Source: Pseudobacteroides sp. (GTDB lineage: Bacteria > Bacillota > Clostridia > Acetivibrionales > DSM-2933). Taken from it: a stretch of DNA of 64,000 bases. Both the position numbers and the translations under genes were made by a program. The DNA lies in NCBI RefSeq assembly GCF_036567765.1, contig NZ_DATCTU010000095.1, positions 62,001 to 126,000 of the forward strand, in the 5' to 3' direction. Positions within the stretch are counted from its first letter, which is position 1. Every line of letters starts with the position of its first letter. The notes below the pieces were generated by a model. That model worked only from the letters and a program-made list of their open reading frames with translations, searched no databases and was not told where the DNA came from. Positions 55,123 to 63,021 of the stretch are shown here, piece after piece.

Positions 55123-55452
55123 TCAAAGAAAAAAATTAAATTGAATACCCATAGCCATAGCCTTTTTTACAGCTGTATCTATTGAGCAGTCAAATAATTG
55201 AACTCCGAAAATGCCATTAATATTCAGAAGGTTTATTTCATGGTGCTCTATACATTCCGCTACAACCACATAGCAATCTGAGATCGTAATAACAACCCCA
55301 TAGTACTCATCTACATTATAGCCTAGGTTTCTCGTTTCCAAGTACAGGTAATCATTATCACATACTTCATATATTATAAACTGCTTTGCCAACCGTAAAT
55401 TTTTATCCAATGATTTGCCATTTATTGATGCAACCGCTATTTTATATTTCAT
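55123..55452 (-). CDS. NifX/NafY-like cofactor-binding protein, second copy
   Basis: 109 residues with the family pattern KIAVASINGKSLDKNLRLAK then QFIIYEV, and CYVVVAECIEHHEINLL in the middle. It lacks the usual DEHFG motif (SLDKNLRLA instead) and the Cys-rich tail of the copy at 39881. The fold family carries NifB-derived clusters; here it may serve another component I. It has a good SD (GGCAGGAGGTAAT) and lies between MITE-like copy 2 and the Rrf2 remnant, 28 bases before the latter. Confidence 0.75.
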   Translation of the reverse strand: MKYKIAVASINGKSLDKNLRLAKQFIIYEVCDNDYLYLETRNLGYNVDEYYGVVITISDCYVVVAECIEHHEINLLNINGIFGVQLFDCSIDTAVKKAMAMGIQFNFFL

Positions 55453-55541
55453 ATTTATTACCTCCTGCCTGGAGTTCCCTTTTATTATGAACTGTTATAT
55501 TTAAAACAGTTTTCTATTGCCATAACTACCTCCCTATTTAC

Positions 55542-55646
55542 TGAGGCATGATTGAAATGTTACTTCCCGTTTTGAGCGTGTGCTCACGAGTTAAGTTAAC
55601 TTAGAAAGCGGAATTATACGGGAAGTTATATTTTCAACAAGCCTAA
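55542..55646. mobile_element. MITE-like element, copy 2 (~105 bp)
   Basis: TGAGGCATGATTGAAATGTT on the left and, inverted, TTAGGCTTGTTGAAAATATA on the right, both leading into ACTTCCCGT, form terminal inverted repeats like those of copy 1 (51724-51832). The core shares TCACGA..TTAAGT..ACT. It lies 4 bases after the ABC ATPase stop codon. Confidence 0.6.
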
Positions 55647-55650
55647 TTCA

Positions 55651-56466
55651 TCATAAATAATAATTAAGACTTTCTTCCTTTGCGAAATTCAATATCTCCA
55701 ATATCTTTGATCTGATTCTGAAAAAATCAGGGTCATTCCTTCTTCTTGGCCACCCAAGTGGAACATTGATAATTTTCTGTATTTTCCCCGGCCTTGGAGT
55801 CATAACAATGATTCGCTCACTCATATAAACAGCTTCATCAATATCATGAGTAACCAGAACAACTGTAGTTTTCCTTTCTTTCCATATTCGTATTATTTCA
55901 TCCTGCATATACATTCTGGTAAAGGCATCTAAAGCACCTAGAGGCTCATCCAAAAGAAGTACTTTGGGGTGATTTACAAGAACTCTTGCCAATGCAACTC
56001 GCTGAGCCATACCTCCTGATAGCTGGTGTGGAAAGGAATTCTCGAAGCCATCCAGTCCGACAAGCTTAATATAATCCATTACCTCATTATTCTTTTTGTC
56101 GTATATTTTCCTTGCAATTAACCCTGATGCAACATTGTTTTTAACACTAAGCCATGGAAAAAGTGTTGGATCTTGAAAGACAAGGCCACGAAGATAGTTC
56201 GGTCCTTCTACCACTTTGTTATCAAGTTTTAGAGTCCCTTTAGTGGGTGTATCGAGACCTGCGATAAGCCTAAGAAGTGTTGACTTTCCACAACCACTGG
56301 GTCCCACAAGTGATACAAATTCACCTTCATTAATTTCAAGGGATGCATCATTTAATGCTATCACCTCACTGGAATTTGAATCCTTAAATACCCTTGATAC
56401 TCCTTGTATCTCAATATGCCCACCTGGTGCTTCTTCTGGAAATATTTTTTTTGCTGTTTCTACCAT
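55651..56466 (-). CDS. ABC transporter ATPase, SsuB/TauB type (second importer)
   Basis: 271 residues with Walker A GPSGCGKST, signature LSGGMAQRVALARVL, Walker B VLLLDEPLGALDA and H-loop THDIDEAVY. The C-terminal WPRRRNDPDFFRIR is typical of the sulfonate/nitrate/taurine group. It overlaps the permease gene by 7 bases; order on the transcript is MetY, binding protein, permease, ATPase. It energises uptake of a small organic anion, by context probably a sulfur compound. Confidence 0.93.
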   Translation of the reverse strand: MVETAKKIFPEEAPGGHIEIQGVSRVFKDSNSSEVIALNDASLEINEGEFVSLVGPSGCGKSTLLRLIAGLDTPTKGTLKLDNKVVEGPNYLRGLVFQDPTLFPWLSVKNNVASGLIARKIYDKKNNEVMDYIKLVGLDGFENSFPHQLSGGMAQRVALARVLVNHPKVLLLDEPLGALDAFTRMYMQDEIIRIWKERKTTVVLVTHDIDEAVYMSERIIVMTPRPGKIQKIINVPLGWPRRRNDPDFFRIRSKILEILNFAKEESLNYYL

Positions 56467-57491
56467 TTAATCAACCCCTTCTGCCAGATGAGAACTCTAT
56501 CTCTTAGCTTAAACAATAAAGTAAGTAATGTGGAAAATATTAAAGCTATTACAAGTAAGCAAGCATAAACTTTATTATATTCCGCCCACCCTTGTGCCCA
56601 GTTTATGTACCACCCAAGACCGGCTTTTACTCCAAGCATTTCTGCTACAATAAGTGTTATGAATGAGTTCCCCATTCCCATGAACAAACCTATAAAAATC
56701 ATTGGATATGCTGCAGGTATTGCAACCTTAAATATGAGATACTTGCTGTCGGCTCCAAGAGTTCTTGCTACCTCTAAGTAAGAGTTTCTGACATTACCTA
56801 TTCCCGAGCTTGTCATGACTGTCACAGGAAACCATACTGATAAAACAATCAGAAATATGCTGGAACAAAATGTAGTAGGAAAAACAACCATAGCTATTGG
56901 AATCCATGCAGTTGCAGGAATTGGGCCAATTATTTTCAAAATTGGCATTACCCAATAATTTACTGTTTTATTCCATCCCATTGATATTCCGGTTATAAGT
57001 CCTAGAGTTGTTCCTATGGCATATGCAACAAACATTAATCTTAAGGAATAAAACAAGCTTTTTAGTATAAGTGACCAATCTTCCTTAAATACTCCCAAAA
57101 CCTTGTCAGGTCCAGGAAAATAAGGCAATGCCAGCAATGCCAATTTAAGTGTGACAAGATCCCAGACTTCAACGGCTCCCACTACAGCTGTCAGGATTGG
57201 AATCAGATGCCTTATCTTATCATATAAGTTCTTTAATCTTACAGATATTGTTAATAAAATTGAATAGACAACTGCTGATACTACCAAAACAGATGCATAA
57301 GCATATCTTATATTCATCTCCTGATTGTTTGGAAGATTTAAATGAAGTATAATATTTGTAATCAACATTACTAAAGGTATAATAACTACAAAACTGAACT
57401 TATGAGCATTTTGATTTTCAGTTATGGTATCGCTTAATTGAGCATTTTGTACCATGCCGTTTTCGGCTAGCTCTAAATGGTTTATGGACAT
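56460..57491 (-). CDS. ABC transporter permease, SsuC/TauC type (second importer)
   Basis: 343 residues from the ATG at 57491 (AGAGGTG 7 bases upstream; ATG 57497 is too close to it). It is longer than usual: an N-terminal tail (~1-30) and two extra helices (~32-85) precede the standard six-helix core with the coupling loop EVARTLGADSKYLIFKVAIP. It works with the ATPase encoded at 55651 and the binding protein encoded at 57578. Confidence 0.9.
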   Translation of the reverse strand: MSINHLELAENGMVQNAQLSDTITENQNAHKFSFVVIIPLVMLITNIILHLNLPNNQEMNIRYAYASVLVVSAVVYSILLTISVRLKNLYDKIRHLIPILTAVVGAVEVWDLVTLKLALLALPYFPGPDKVLGVFKEDWSLILKSLFYSLRLMFVAYAIGTTLGLITGISMGWNKTVNYWVMPILKIIGPIPATAWIPIAMVVFPTTFCSSIFLIVLSVWFPVTVMTSSGIGNVRNSYLEVARTLGADSKYLIFKVAIPAAYPMIFIGLFMGMGNSFITLIVAEMLGVKAGLGWYINWAQGWAEYNKVYACLLVIALIFSTLLTLLFKLRDRVLIWQKGLIKW

Positions 57492-57532
57492 TGTCATTCA
57501 CCTCTTTACAGTCGCTATTTATAGATACCGAA

Positions 57533-57560
57533 CTTAGTATAACTATATAGTCCGGTATCT
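57533..57560 (-). other. Intercistronic hairpin between binding-protein and permease genes
   Basis: AGATACCG pairs with CGGTATCT around a loop that can itself fold (ACTATATAGT). A hairpin here is typical for protecting the abundant binding-protein mRNA or reducing read-through to the permease. Confidence 0.6.
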
Positions 57561-57577
57561 TGGAAGTAACCTCTTGG

Positions 57578-58651
57578 TTATTCACCTTTATAATCAGGTA
57601 TTACTTCTGCAAAAATCTTTTCAAATAGCTGTTTTTCATCTGTTGAGGCTTCAAGAATACCTTGTTTTTTCTGTTCAGTTATAAAATATTTGATATTTTC
57701 TTTTGCCTTTATTACTGAAGGCTTCCATACATAATCCTTTAACAGCTTTTCAATCTCATTTACATCTGCAGAAACATATTTATTATCAATTTCCAACTGA
57801 GCTGTTTCTTTTTGGTTGGTCGCTATCCATCCATCTGCTTTCAATACTGCTCTTGTATAAGCTGCAGCGGTCCCCGGATCTTCCTTGACAAGTTTTTCGC
57901 TTACAACAACATAGCAGCAGTAGCCGGATTTATAAGGTTCATCATGCCCAATATTCAATAATTTTGCATACTTCTTTTCCTTTAATGCCTTTTCACCAAA
58001 TGGATCCCAAACTATGAATGCGTCAATGTCTTTCTTCCCTGCGGCTGTTTCAAGCTGAGGAGGTGGAAATGCCTTCCACTGAACATCTATTTTCGGATCT
58101 ATACCGAGCTTTTTAAGTTCTATTGACAAAATTATATGTGGTCCTCCGCCTATCGCATCAACACCAATTGTCTTTCCTTTCAAATCCTTTAAAGTCTTTA
58201 TCCCCGAACTTTCAGGTGCAACAGCCTGAATACAACCTGCATGAAGTCCCGCAGTAAGTTTTACCTTTAGTCCCTGCTCTATTGCTTTAAACCAGGAAAA
58301 GTTTCCCACAGATGCATCGATTTTTCCTGATGCTATGCCTGTTTTTAATTCATTGAAATCTGCTTTTACGAAATCAACTTCCAATCCCTCCTCTTTGAAA
58401 AAGCCTTTATGATAAGCCACATATTCAGGTGCTTCACAGGTTCCGCCAGCGTATGATACAGTTACCTTTTTTAATTTTTTTGATTCACTAGATGCCTCGC
58501 TCGGCTTAGCCCCTTCACTTGGCTTCACACTGTCACTTGCGATCGAACTTGTTCCAGATGTAATACCTATTTTTTCACTATCTCCACAACCTATAAAAGT
58601 CGAGCTAATTAACATAGCTATTAATAAAATGACTAAAATTTTATTTTTCAT
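57578..58651 (-). CDS. ABC transporter substrate-binding lipoprotein, SsuA/NMT1-like (second importer)
   Basis: 357 residues from the ATG at 58651 (GGGAGGA upstream). A lipoprotein signal ends at Cys22 (STFIGC); a Ser/Glu/Lys linker runs to ~50. The binding fold shows VSYAGGTCEAPEYVAYHKGFF, DASVGNFSWFKAIEQGLK and DAIGGGPHIIL. It is a distinct sequence from the protein at 35852. The gene follows O-acetylhomoserine sulfhydrylase by 34 bases, so the ligand likely feeds sulfur metabolism (an alkanesulfonate-like or thioether compound is a guess). Confidence 0.9.
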   Translation of the reverse strand: MKNKILVILLIAMLISSTFIGCGDSEKIGITSGTSSIASDSVKPSEGAKPSEASSESKKLKKVTVSYAGGTCEAPEYVAYHKGFFKEEGLEVDFVKADFNELKTGIASGKIDASVGNFSWFKAIEQGLKVKLTAGLHAGCIQAVAPESSGIKTLKDLKGKTIGVDAIGGGPHIILSIELKKLGIDPKIDVQWKAFPPPQLETAAGKKDIDAFIVWDPFGEKALKEKKYAKLLNIGHDEPYKSGYCCYVVVSEKLVKEDPGTAAAYTRAVLKADGWIATNQKETAQLEIDNKYVSADVNEIEKLLKDYVWKPSVIKAKENIKYFITEQKKQGILEASTDEKQLFEKIFAEVIPDYKGE

Positions 58652-58685
58652 CTTTACTTTCCTCCCTGGAATTGCACATATTTGA

Positions 58686-59981
58686 TTAAATATCAATTTT
58701 ATGACTCTCTAAAGCCTGATCAAGATCATTGATTAAATCTTCAACATGCTCTATACCGATTGAAACCCTTACCATATCCGGTAAGACACCGGCATTCCTT
58801 TGTTCTTCCTCCGACAGCTGTGCATGAGTACTACTTGAAGGATGAATGATTAATGATTTTGCATCGGCTACATTAGCCAGCAAAGAAAATATCTTTACAT
58901 TGTCAATAAGCCTTTTCGCTGCATCGGTACCTCCTTTTACACCAAATGTAAAAATGGCACCTGGGCCACCCGGAAAATACTTCTTAGAAAGTTCGTAATA
59001 CTTATTACTCTTTAAGCCTGGGTAATTCACCCATGAAACGTTAGGATGACTTTCTAAAAATCCAGCTATTCTTTGTGCATTATAAACATGTCTCTCTACT
59101 CTTAATGAAAGCGTTTCAAGTCCTTGCAGGAAAAGAAATGAGTTGAATGGACTAAGTGCAGCACCTGTATCCCTTAGTAGTTGTACCCTGGCCTTTACTA
59201 TATAAGCAATTTCCTTAAACCTTTCATAGTATTTTAACCCTCCGTAGCTCCTATCAGGCTCTGTAAACTCAGGAAACTTTCCACTTGCAGACCAGTCGAA
59301 TTTTCCTCCGTCAACTATAAGTCCTCCAATTGACGTACCATGTCCCCCAATGTACTTGGTAGCTGAATGTACAATGACATCGGCACCATACTCAAAGGGT
59401 CTTATTAGATATGGAGTCCCAAATGTATTATCCACTATAAGCGGAATTCCATTCTCATGGGCAATGGAAGCCACTTTCTCAATATCAATTATATTGATTC
59501 CTGGGTTTCCAATAGACTCAATATAAATAGCCTTGGTTTTGTCAGTAACTGCTTTTCTGAAATTGTCAGGGTCATCCGGATCAACGAATACAGTGTTAAT
59601 CCCTAACTTAGGCAATGTCACAGAAAACAGATTATAAGTGCCCCCATACAATGTACCTGCTGCAACTATCTCGTCACCCGCCCTTGCCAGATTTAAGATT
59701 GAATATGTAACTGCTGCAGCCCCTGATCCGACAGCTAAAGCTCCCGATCCACCTTCTAAAGCAGTTATTCTCTGCTCGAGAACATCACTGGTAGGATTCA
59801 CAATTCTGGTATATGTATTACCGAACTCTTTTAATGAAAATAGAATCTCTGCATGTTCCTGACTTTTCATTACATAAGTAGCTGTTTGATAAATCGGTAC
59901 TGCCCTTGATCCAGTTGTGGGATCAGGTACTTGCCCTGCATGGACTTGAAGAGTCTCAAAGTGAAGCTTTTGTTCGCTCAT
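58686..59981 (-). CDS. O-acetylhomoserine sulfhydrylase (MetY-like)
   Basis: 431 residues from the ATG at 59981 (AAAGGAGTG upstream). A Cys/Met-metabolism PLP enzyme with the start [20 protein letters not shown], which is typical of O-acetylhomoserine sulfhydrylase; PLP lysine in [11 protein letters not shown] (~213) and the C-terminal [11 protein letters not shown]. It makes homocysteine from sulfide or methionine from methanethiol, using O-acetylhomoserine. In the R. rubrum methylthio-alkane pathway this enzyme class traps the released methanethiol. It leads an operon with the second importer, behind leader E6. Confidence 0.93.
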   Translation of the reverse strand: MSEQKLHFETLQVHAGQVPDPTTGSRAVPIYQTATYVMKSQEHAEILFSLKEFGNTYTRIVNPTSDVLEQRITALEGGSGALAVGSGAAAVTYSILNLARAGDEIVAAGTLYGGTYNLFSVTLPKLGINTVFVDPDDPDNFRKAVTDKTKAIYIESIGNPGINIIDIEKVASIAHENGIPLIVDNTFGTPYLIRPFEYGADVIVHSATKYIGGHGTSIGGLIVDGGKFDWSASGKFPEFTEPDRSYGGLKYYERFKEIAYIVKARVQLLRDTGAALSPFNSFLFLQGLETLSLRVERHVYNAQRIAGFLESHPNVSWVNYPGLKSNKYYELSKKYFPGGPGAIFTFGVKGGTDAAKRLIDNVKIFSLLANVADAKSLIIHPSSSTHAQLSEEEQRNAGVLPDMVRVSIGIEHVEDLINDLDQALESHKIDI

Positions 59982-60024
59982 TTTTATCACTCCTTTAAAT
60001 TGAAAATCTTATAGACCTAGACAT

Positions 60025-60087
60025 CAAAAAGGCTAAACAAATTACACGATGTGCAATCTATTTAGCCTCCAGTATGCCTAGTCAACT
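60025..60087 (-). promoter_or_regulatory. Conserved hairpin-terminator leader, copy E6 (metY-like operon)
   Basis: Minus strand: GTTGACTAG-GCATA-CTGG, then AGGCTAAATAGATTGCAC...GTGTAATTTGTTTAGCCT and TTTTT. It has its own promoter directly upstream, so it is not simply a terminator for the gene at 60200. Confidence 0.8.
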
Positions 60088-60088
60088 A

Positions 60089-60150
60089 ATTCTTACTATT
60101 CATATACGATTTATAAGGTTTATTATAGTTAATATTTATGATGCTGTCAA
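60089..60150 (-). promoter_or_regulatory. Promoter and operator-like box of the metY-like operon
   Basis: Minus strand TTGACA (60145-60150), 17 bases, TATAAT (60122-60127), then AAACCTTATAAATCGTATAT and GAATAGTAAGAAT; the box is a weaker version of ATAGGAAT. Confidence 0.72.
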
Positions 60151-60199
60151 TAGTTTTTATACTTTATTTTAAAGATTGCTAATTTCATTCAAAGATAAC

Positions 60200-60433
60200 T
60201 TAACTTTCTATTTTATAAGACTTTTTGCCCCAATTAATCTTGCTTTTTAAATTCTTGTAAATCAAAAAGAAAACCCCTACACCTGCAAAACCAATAATAG
60301 TTTGAGGGCAGGAAAACCCGCAGTTCCTGCATGACCCTGTGCAGCGTTCCAACCTAAAAATACTTGTAGCTGATGCTCCCAAGTTTGCTAAAAACACGCT
60401 GCTTCCGATTAAAAGTGATTTTAATGTTTTCAT
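60200..60433 (-). CDS. Small Cys-rich membrane protein
   Basis: 77 residues from the ATG at 60433 (GGGGGTGG upstream). A first hydrophobic segment (~5-20), a cysteine cluster CTGSCRNCGFSC (~30-42), then a membrane helix (~45-63) and a basic tail. The cysteine spacing could bind an Fe-S cluster or copper. It is the last gene of a three-gene operon with a polyferredoxin; a role in electron transfer or metal delivery is an inference. Confidence 0.65.
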   Translation of the reverse strand: MKTLKSLLIGSSVFLANLGASATSIFRLERCTGSCRNCGFSCPQTIIGFAGVGVFFLIYKNLKSKINWGKKSYKIES

Positions 60434-60474
60434 AAAGTCCACCCCCACTGTTTTTGCATAAACATTTCTTAAAG

Positions 60475-61362
60475 TTACAAAGCAGTTAAACTTTTATCCT
60501 GTTCTATTACTACATTGTCTTTTGGAACAATCCAACCACTTTTCCCTCTTCCATAGCTAATTGCACTTTTAGGGCATACCTTAGTACATTGATGGCAGGT
60601 TATGCATGTGTGTATATTATATTGAATTTCATTTTCCGCACTTTGTATTGCACCTGTCGGACAATCCCTTGCGCATAAATTACATTTCGTACATTTTTCT
60701 TTTTTATATTTTAACTTATATGTAAATGGCAGCTTCGAACCAAAATAGTGCATCAAACTTTGTACAGCACCTATGGGACATAAGTAACTGCAATACCCCC
60801 TGCCGCCCTTTGCAAATATGCCTAGGACAAATAACCAAATAAAGGCAGTCAGAATTGTTGTGGACCCCAAAACTCCTATATCCAGGTTCACACCACCTAA
60901 AACAAGCTTTTCCATTACAGAAAAATTACAAAATGAGCACACAACCGAAAGGCTTAAGGCAGGTGTAAGAAGAAAGCCTGCTAACACTCCATATCTCACG
61001 GGTGTTGGGTTCATATGTTTTTGCCAGTTCAGCTTAATCCTATCCGGCAAAATTCTGCTTAAGTACTCAGTAACAGCCCCTGTTGCACAAAATTTGCCGC
61101 AGAATATTGGTCCGAAAAAGAATGCCAAAATCAAAATTGAAATGGATATAATTGCTGAAGTAGTAAGTATTTGCACACCTTTTCCAGTAAAAATTCCTTG
61201 TACAACCATTCTAAAGCAGGAGCCATGGATATCGGCTCTTCCTTGAAGGTTCAGAATTCCAGTTAAAAGTCTTTGTATCAACGCAAAAGGTGCGTAAATT
61301 AATATAAATCCTAACAAATACCATGCTGCTCTTATTATTAAATATCTCTTTGATGTTTTCAT
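60475..61362 (-). CDS. Membrane polyferredoxin, NapH/CcoG/NosR-like 4Fe-4S protein
   Basis: 295 residues with ~4-5 membrane helices, two CxxxCP-type motifs next to the membrane (GPIFCGKFCATG and GRGYCSYLCPIG, typical of NapH/NosR proteins) and two [4Fe-4S] ferredoxin motifs at the C-terminus (CTKCNLCARDCPTG, CITCHQCTKVCPKS). It would move electrons between the quinone/cytoplasm side and a partner. With no nitrate reductase or N2O reductase here, the partner is unknown; feeding the NifH-like protein is possible. Good SD (GCAGGAGG). It lies between the gene at 61426 and the small Cys-rich gene. Confidence 0.88.
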   Translation of the reverse strand: MKTSKRYLIIRAAWYLLGFILIYAPFALIQRLLTGILNLQGRADIHGSCFRMVVQGIFTGKGVQILTTSAIISISILILAFFFGPIFCGKFCATGAVTEYLSRILPDRIKLNWQKHMNPTPVRYGVLAGFLLTPALSLSVVCSFCNFSVMEKLVLGGVNLDIGVLGSTTILTAFIWLFVLGIFAKGGRGYCSYLCPIGAVQSLMHYFGSKLPFTYKLKYKKEKCTKCNLCARDCPTGAIQSAENEIQYNIHTCITCHQCTKVCPKSAISYGRGKSGWIVPKDNVVIEQDKSLTAL

Positions 61363-61425
61363 AGTAACCTCCTGCTATATATAATTAATTTTCCTTATTT
61401 CTTCAGGTCATCTTAGTCATGATCA

Positions 61426-61977
61426 CTATGTGTTTCGTTTAAATTTAGAATTTACAATCTTAAAAGGAACCTTTGCTAAAATTTTTCCACTTCTAGAATC
61501 AACAACCAACAAATTCCCTGAACTTATATCATACTTCTTGTTTAGTTTCTCTCTTGGAATATCAAAATTTACACTCACACTTTTTGATAGTCCAGGATTT
61601 AAAGCTTCTTTAAAACTTTGGGTCTTATTGTCATATGAAGGATCAGTTGAAACTACTTTTACATCGCTATTGAAACCTTCTGTCTTAAACTTCAGCCATA
61701 ACGGCAGTTTATCCTTGTTGACTATCCCACCACCGTGTCCTGTAGAAATAGATATCCTTCCCGGCTGCAATACCCTTTTTGGTATTCCCTCATTCTGGAT
61801 ATCATATACAATAGCCTTGGTCTCTTTATTTTCTGCTGTTGGAAAGATACTTATCTTAAATTGACCCGTCTCTTTAGGAATAGCTTTCCTATAAAAACCT
61901 GAACCGATGATTAGAAATAAACCTACTGTAAATGCAATAAAATGCAATAAAACCCTTGTAGTATTCAGCTTTTTCAT
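61426..61977 (-). CDS. Membrane-anchored extracytoplasmic protein of unknown function
   Basis: 183 residues: an N-terminal membrane anchor (~9-28) and an outer domain of predicted beta strands containing GRISISTGHGGGIVNKD and DSRSGKILAKVPF. I do not recognise a family. It is the first gene of the operon with the polyferredoxin and the small Cys-rich protein, behind leader E7 and a strong regulated promoter, so it is probably a part of that redox module. Confidence 0.6.
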   Translation of the reverse strand: MKKLNTTRVLLHFIAFTVGLFLIIGSGFYRKAIPKETGQFKISIFPTAENKETKAIVYDIQNEGIPKRVLQPGRISISTGHGGGIVNKDKLPLWLKFKTEGFNSDVKVVSTDPSYDNKTQSFKEALNPGLSKSVSVNFDIPREKLNKKYDISSGNLLVVDSRSGKILAKVPFKIVNSKFKRNT

Positions 61978-62030
61978 TTTTCGTCCCCTTTATTTATTAA
62001 TTAAATTTCAAATAGATTTGATAATCTCTA

Positions 62031-62096
62031 AAAAATAGAAGCTAAGTATATACCCAATGATTGGTTTATGCTTAGCCTCTTGCTTTCAAGTCAGCT
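62031..62096 (-). promoter_or_regulatory. Conserved hairpin-terminator leader, copy E7 (polyferredoxin operon)
   Basis: Minus strand: GCTGACTTG-AAAG-CAAG, then AGGCTAAGCATAAACCAATC...ATATACTTAGCTT and a T-rich tail. The first stem (CTTG/CAAG) differs on both sides from CCAG/CTGG, i.e. it shows compensatory change. Confidence 0.8.
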
Positions 62097-62140
62097 TTAT
62101 TATTTTTTACAATTATTGCAATCTTTAATGTTTTCTAATT

Positions 62141-62197
62141 ATTCCTATTGCTTTACTCGGTTTTTATCATAATATTATAAATTTATTTATTTGTCAA
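62141..62197 (-). promoter_or_regulatory. Promoter and operator of the polyferredoxin operon
   Basis: Minus strand TTGACA (62192-62197), 17 bases, TATTAT (62169-62174), then GATAAAAACCGAGTAAAGCA and ATAGGAAT. The boxes match those at the nifH-like and nifD-like promoters. Confidence 0.8.
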
Positions 62198-62213
62198 CAA
62201 TTATATATAAAAA

Positions 62214-62324
62214 TTAATCTTCAAGTTGTCTTTTATTCTCATCATCATTTGATTTTGTATCTGTTTTCAAAAGTATTTTAATCTCTTCAATTCTACTTCT
62301 TATAGAATTTAAGTCGTCAGTCAA
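62214..62324 (-). CDS. Possible small coiled peptide
   Basis: A 36-codon frame from TTG (SD GGGGGCG) overlaps the end of the methyltransferase remnant and reads a charged helix (LNSIRSRIEEIKILLKTD). It may be a real small protein or the tail of a once longer gene; no family recognised. Confidence 0.35.
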   Translation of the reverse strand: MTDDLNSIRSRIEEIKILLKTDTKSNDDENKRQLED

Positions 62325-62749
62325 GGATATCGCCCCCTTTGTTATCACCTACACTTTTTATTGAATCAGTAATTTGTGTTAGATAAGGAAGGACAAATTC
62401 CTTAAACTGTTTTGAACTTATTAGGTTGCCTGATGCAGAAGTTTCACCTATTCCAATGGACACACCTTTTAGCTTCCCAGCTTCTTTAATAAAAGCAATT
62501 GTACTATCAGTTACAATTCTAAGAAGCTTATGTACAAACTGAGGATTAATGTCTCTCATTAATCTTTCTGTTCCGCACAAATTTCCAGCACTCCTAAACG
62601 ACCCGCATACCCCGCATGAAGCACTCACTTCACCTTTTGACTCTTCTAAAAGTATCTCTGCCGCTTTTAGTACCGTAGGGTTTTCCACTGTAAAAAGCTT
62701 CGAGTCTGTCCTTAGAAGTCATTTGATCAGAAATAATTTGATTTGACAT
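62317..62749 (-). pseudogene. Uroporphyrinogen decarboxylase-family methyltransferase (MtaA/CmuA-like), deleted remnant
   Basis: From an ATG at 62749 (SD GGGAGGTGAGG) the frame reads MSNQIISDQMTSKDRLEAFY then SGKPYG, the usual start of this family. It then shifts by one base into a frame that resumes ~90 residues later (VLKAAEILLEESKGEV, GSFRSAGNLCGTERLMRDIN, FKEFVLPYLTQI) and ends early at 62317. The N-terminal half of the barrel and the C-terminal third are lost. Intact members (~340 residues) move methyl groups between corrinoid proteins and thiols/coenzymes, so the remnant fits methylated-sulfur metabolism. Confidence 0.7.
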
Positions 62750-63021
62750 TTCCTCACCTCCCTTACTTACCCTCGTTATTTAAACAAAATATAAAAGACA
62801 AAGTTTCCATTGGAACTGGATATAAAAATGGATTAATGATTTATAAATAAAAAAGCCGCAACTTATTATTTTATATTAAGTCACAGCCTCTTAATCAGTC
62901 AGCTTAATATCTCCATATTTTTCGGAAAAAGTTTGATATAAATTCCCATCATTGATATTTCATACAATATCTCAGCAATAAGAAAGGTAAAAGCATGAAG
63001 AATAGAATATATGCCAGATGC
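62750..63021 (-). other. Intergenic region between nifK-like set D and the methyltransferase remnant
   Basis: Contains leader E8 (62848-62903). I see no convincing promoter: the best candidate is TTGCTG with a poor -10. The rest is AT-rich. Confidence 0.5.
62848..62903 (-). promoter_or_regulatory. Conserved hairpin-terminator leader, copy E8
   Basis: Minus strand: GCTGAC followed by a weak first hairpin (CTGATTAAG), then AGGCTGTGACTTAATATAAA...TAAGTTGCGGCTTTTTT. It is ~100 bases upstream of the broken methyltransferase gene and downstream of the nifK-like gene. Confidence 0.7.

Noticed and set aside
62214..62324. C-terminal continuation of the methyltransferase remnant
   Set aside because: The frame differs and the helical, charged sequence does not resemble that family; listed only as a possible small peptide.
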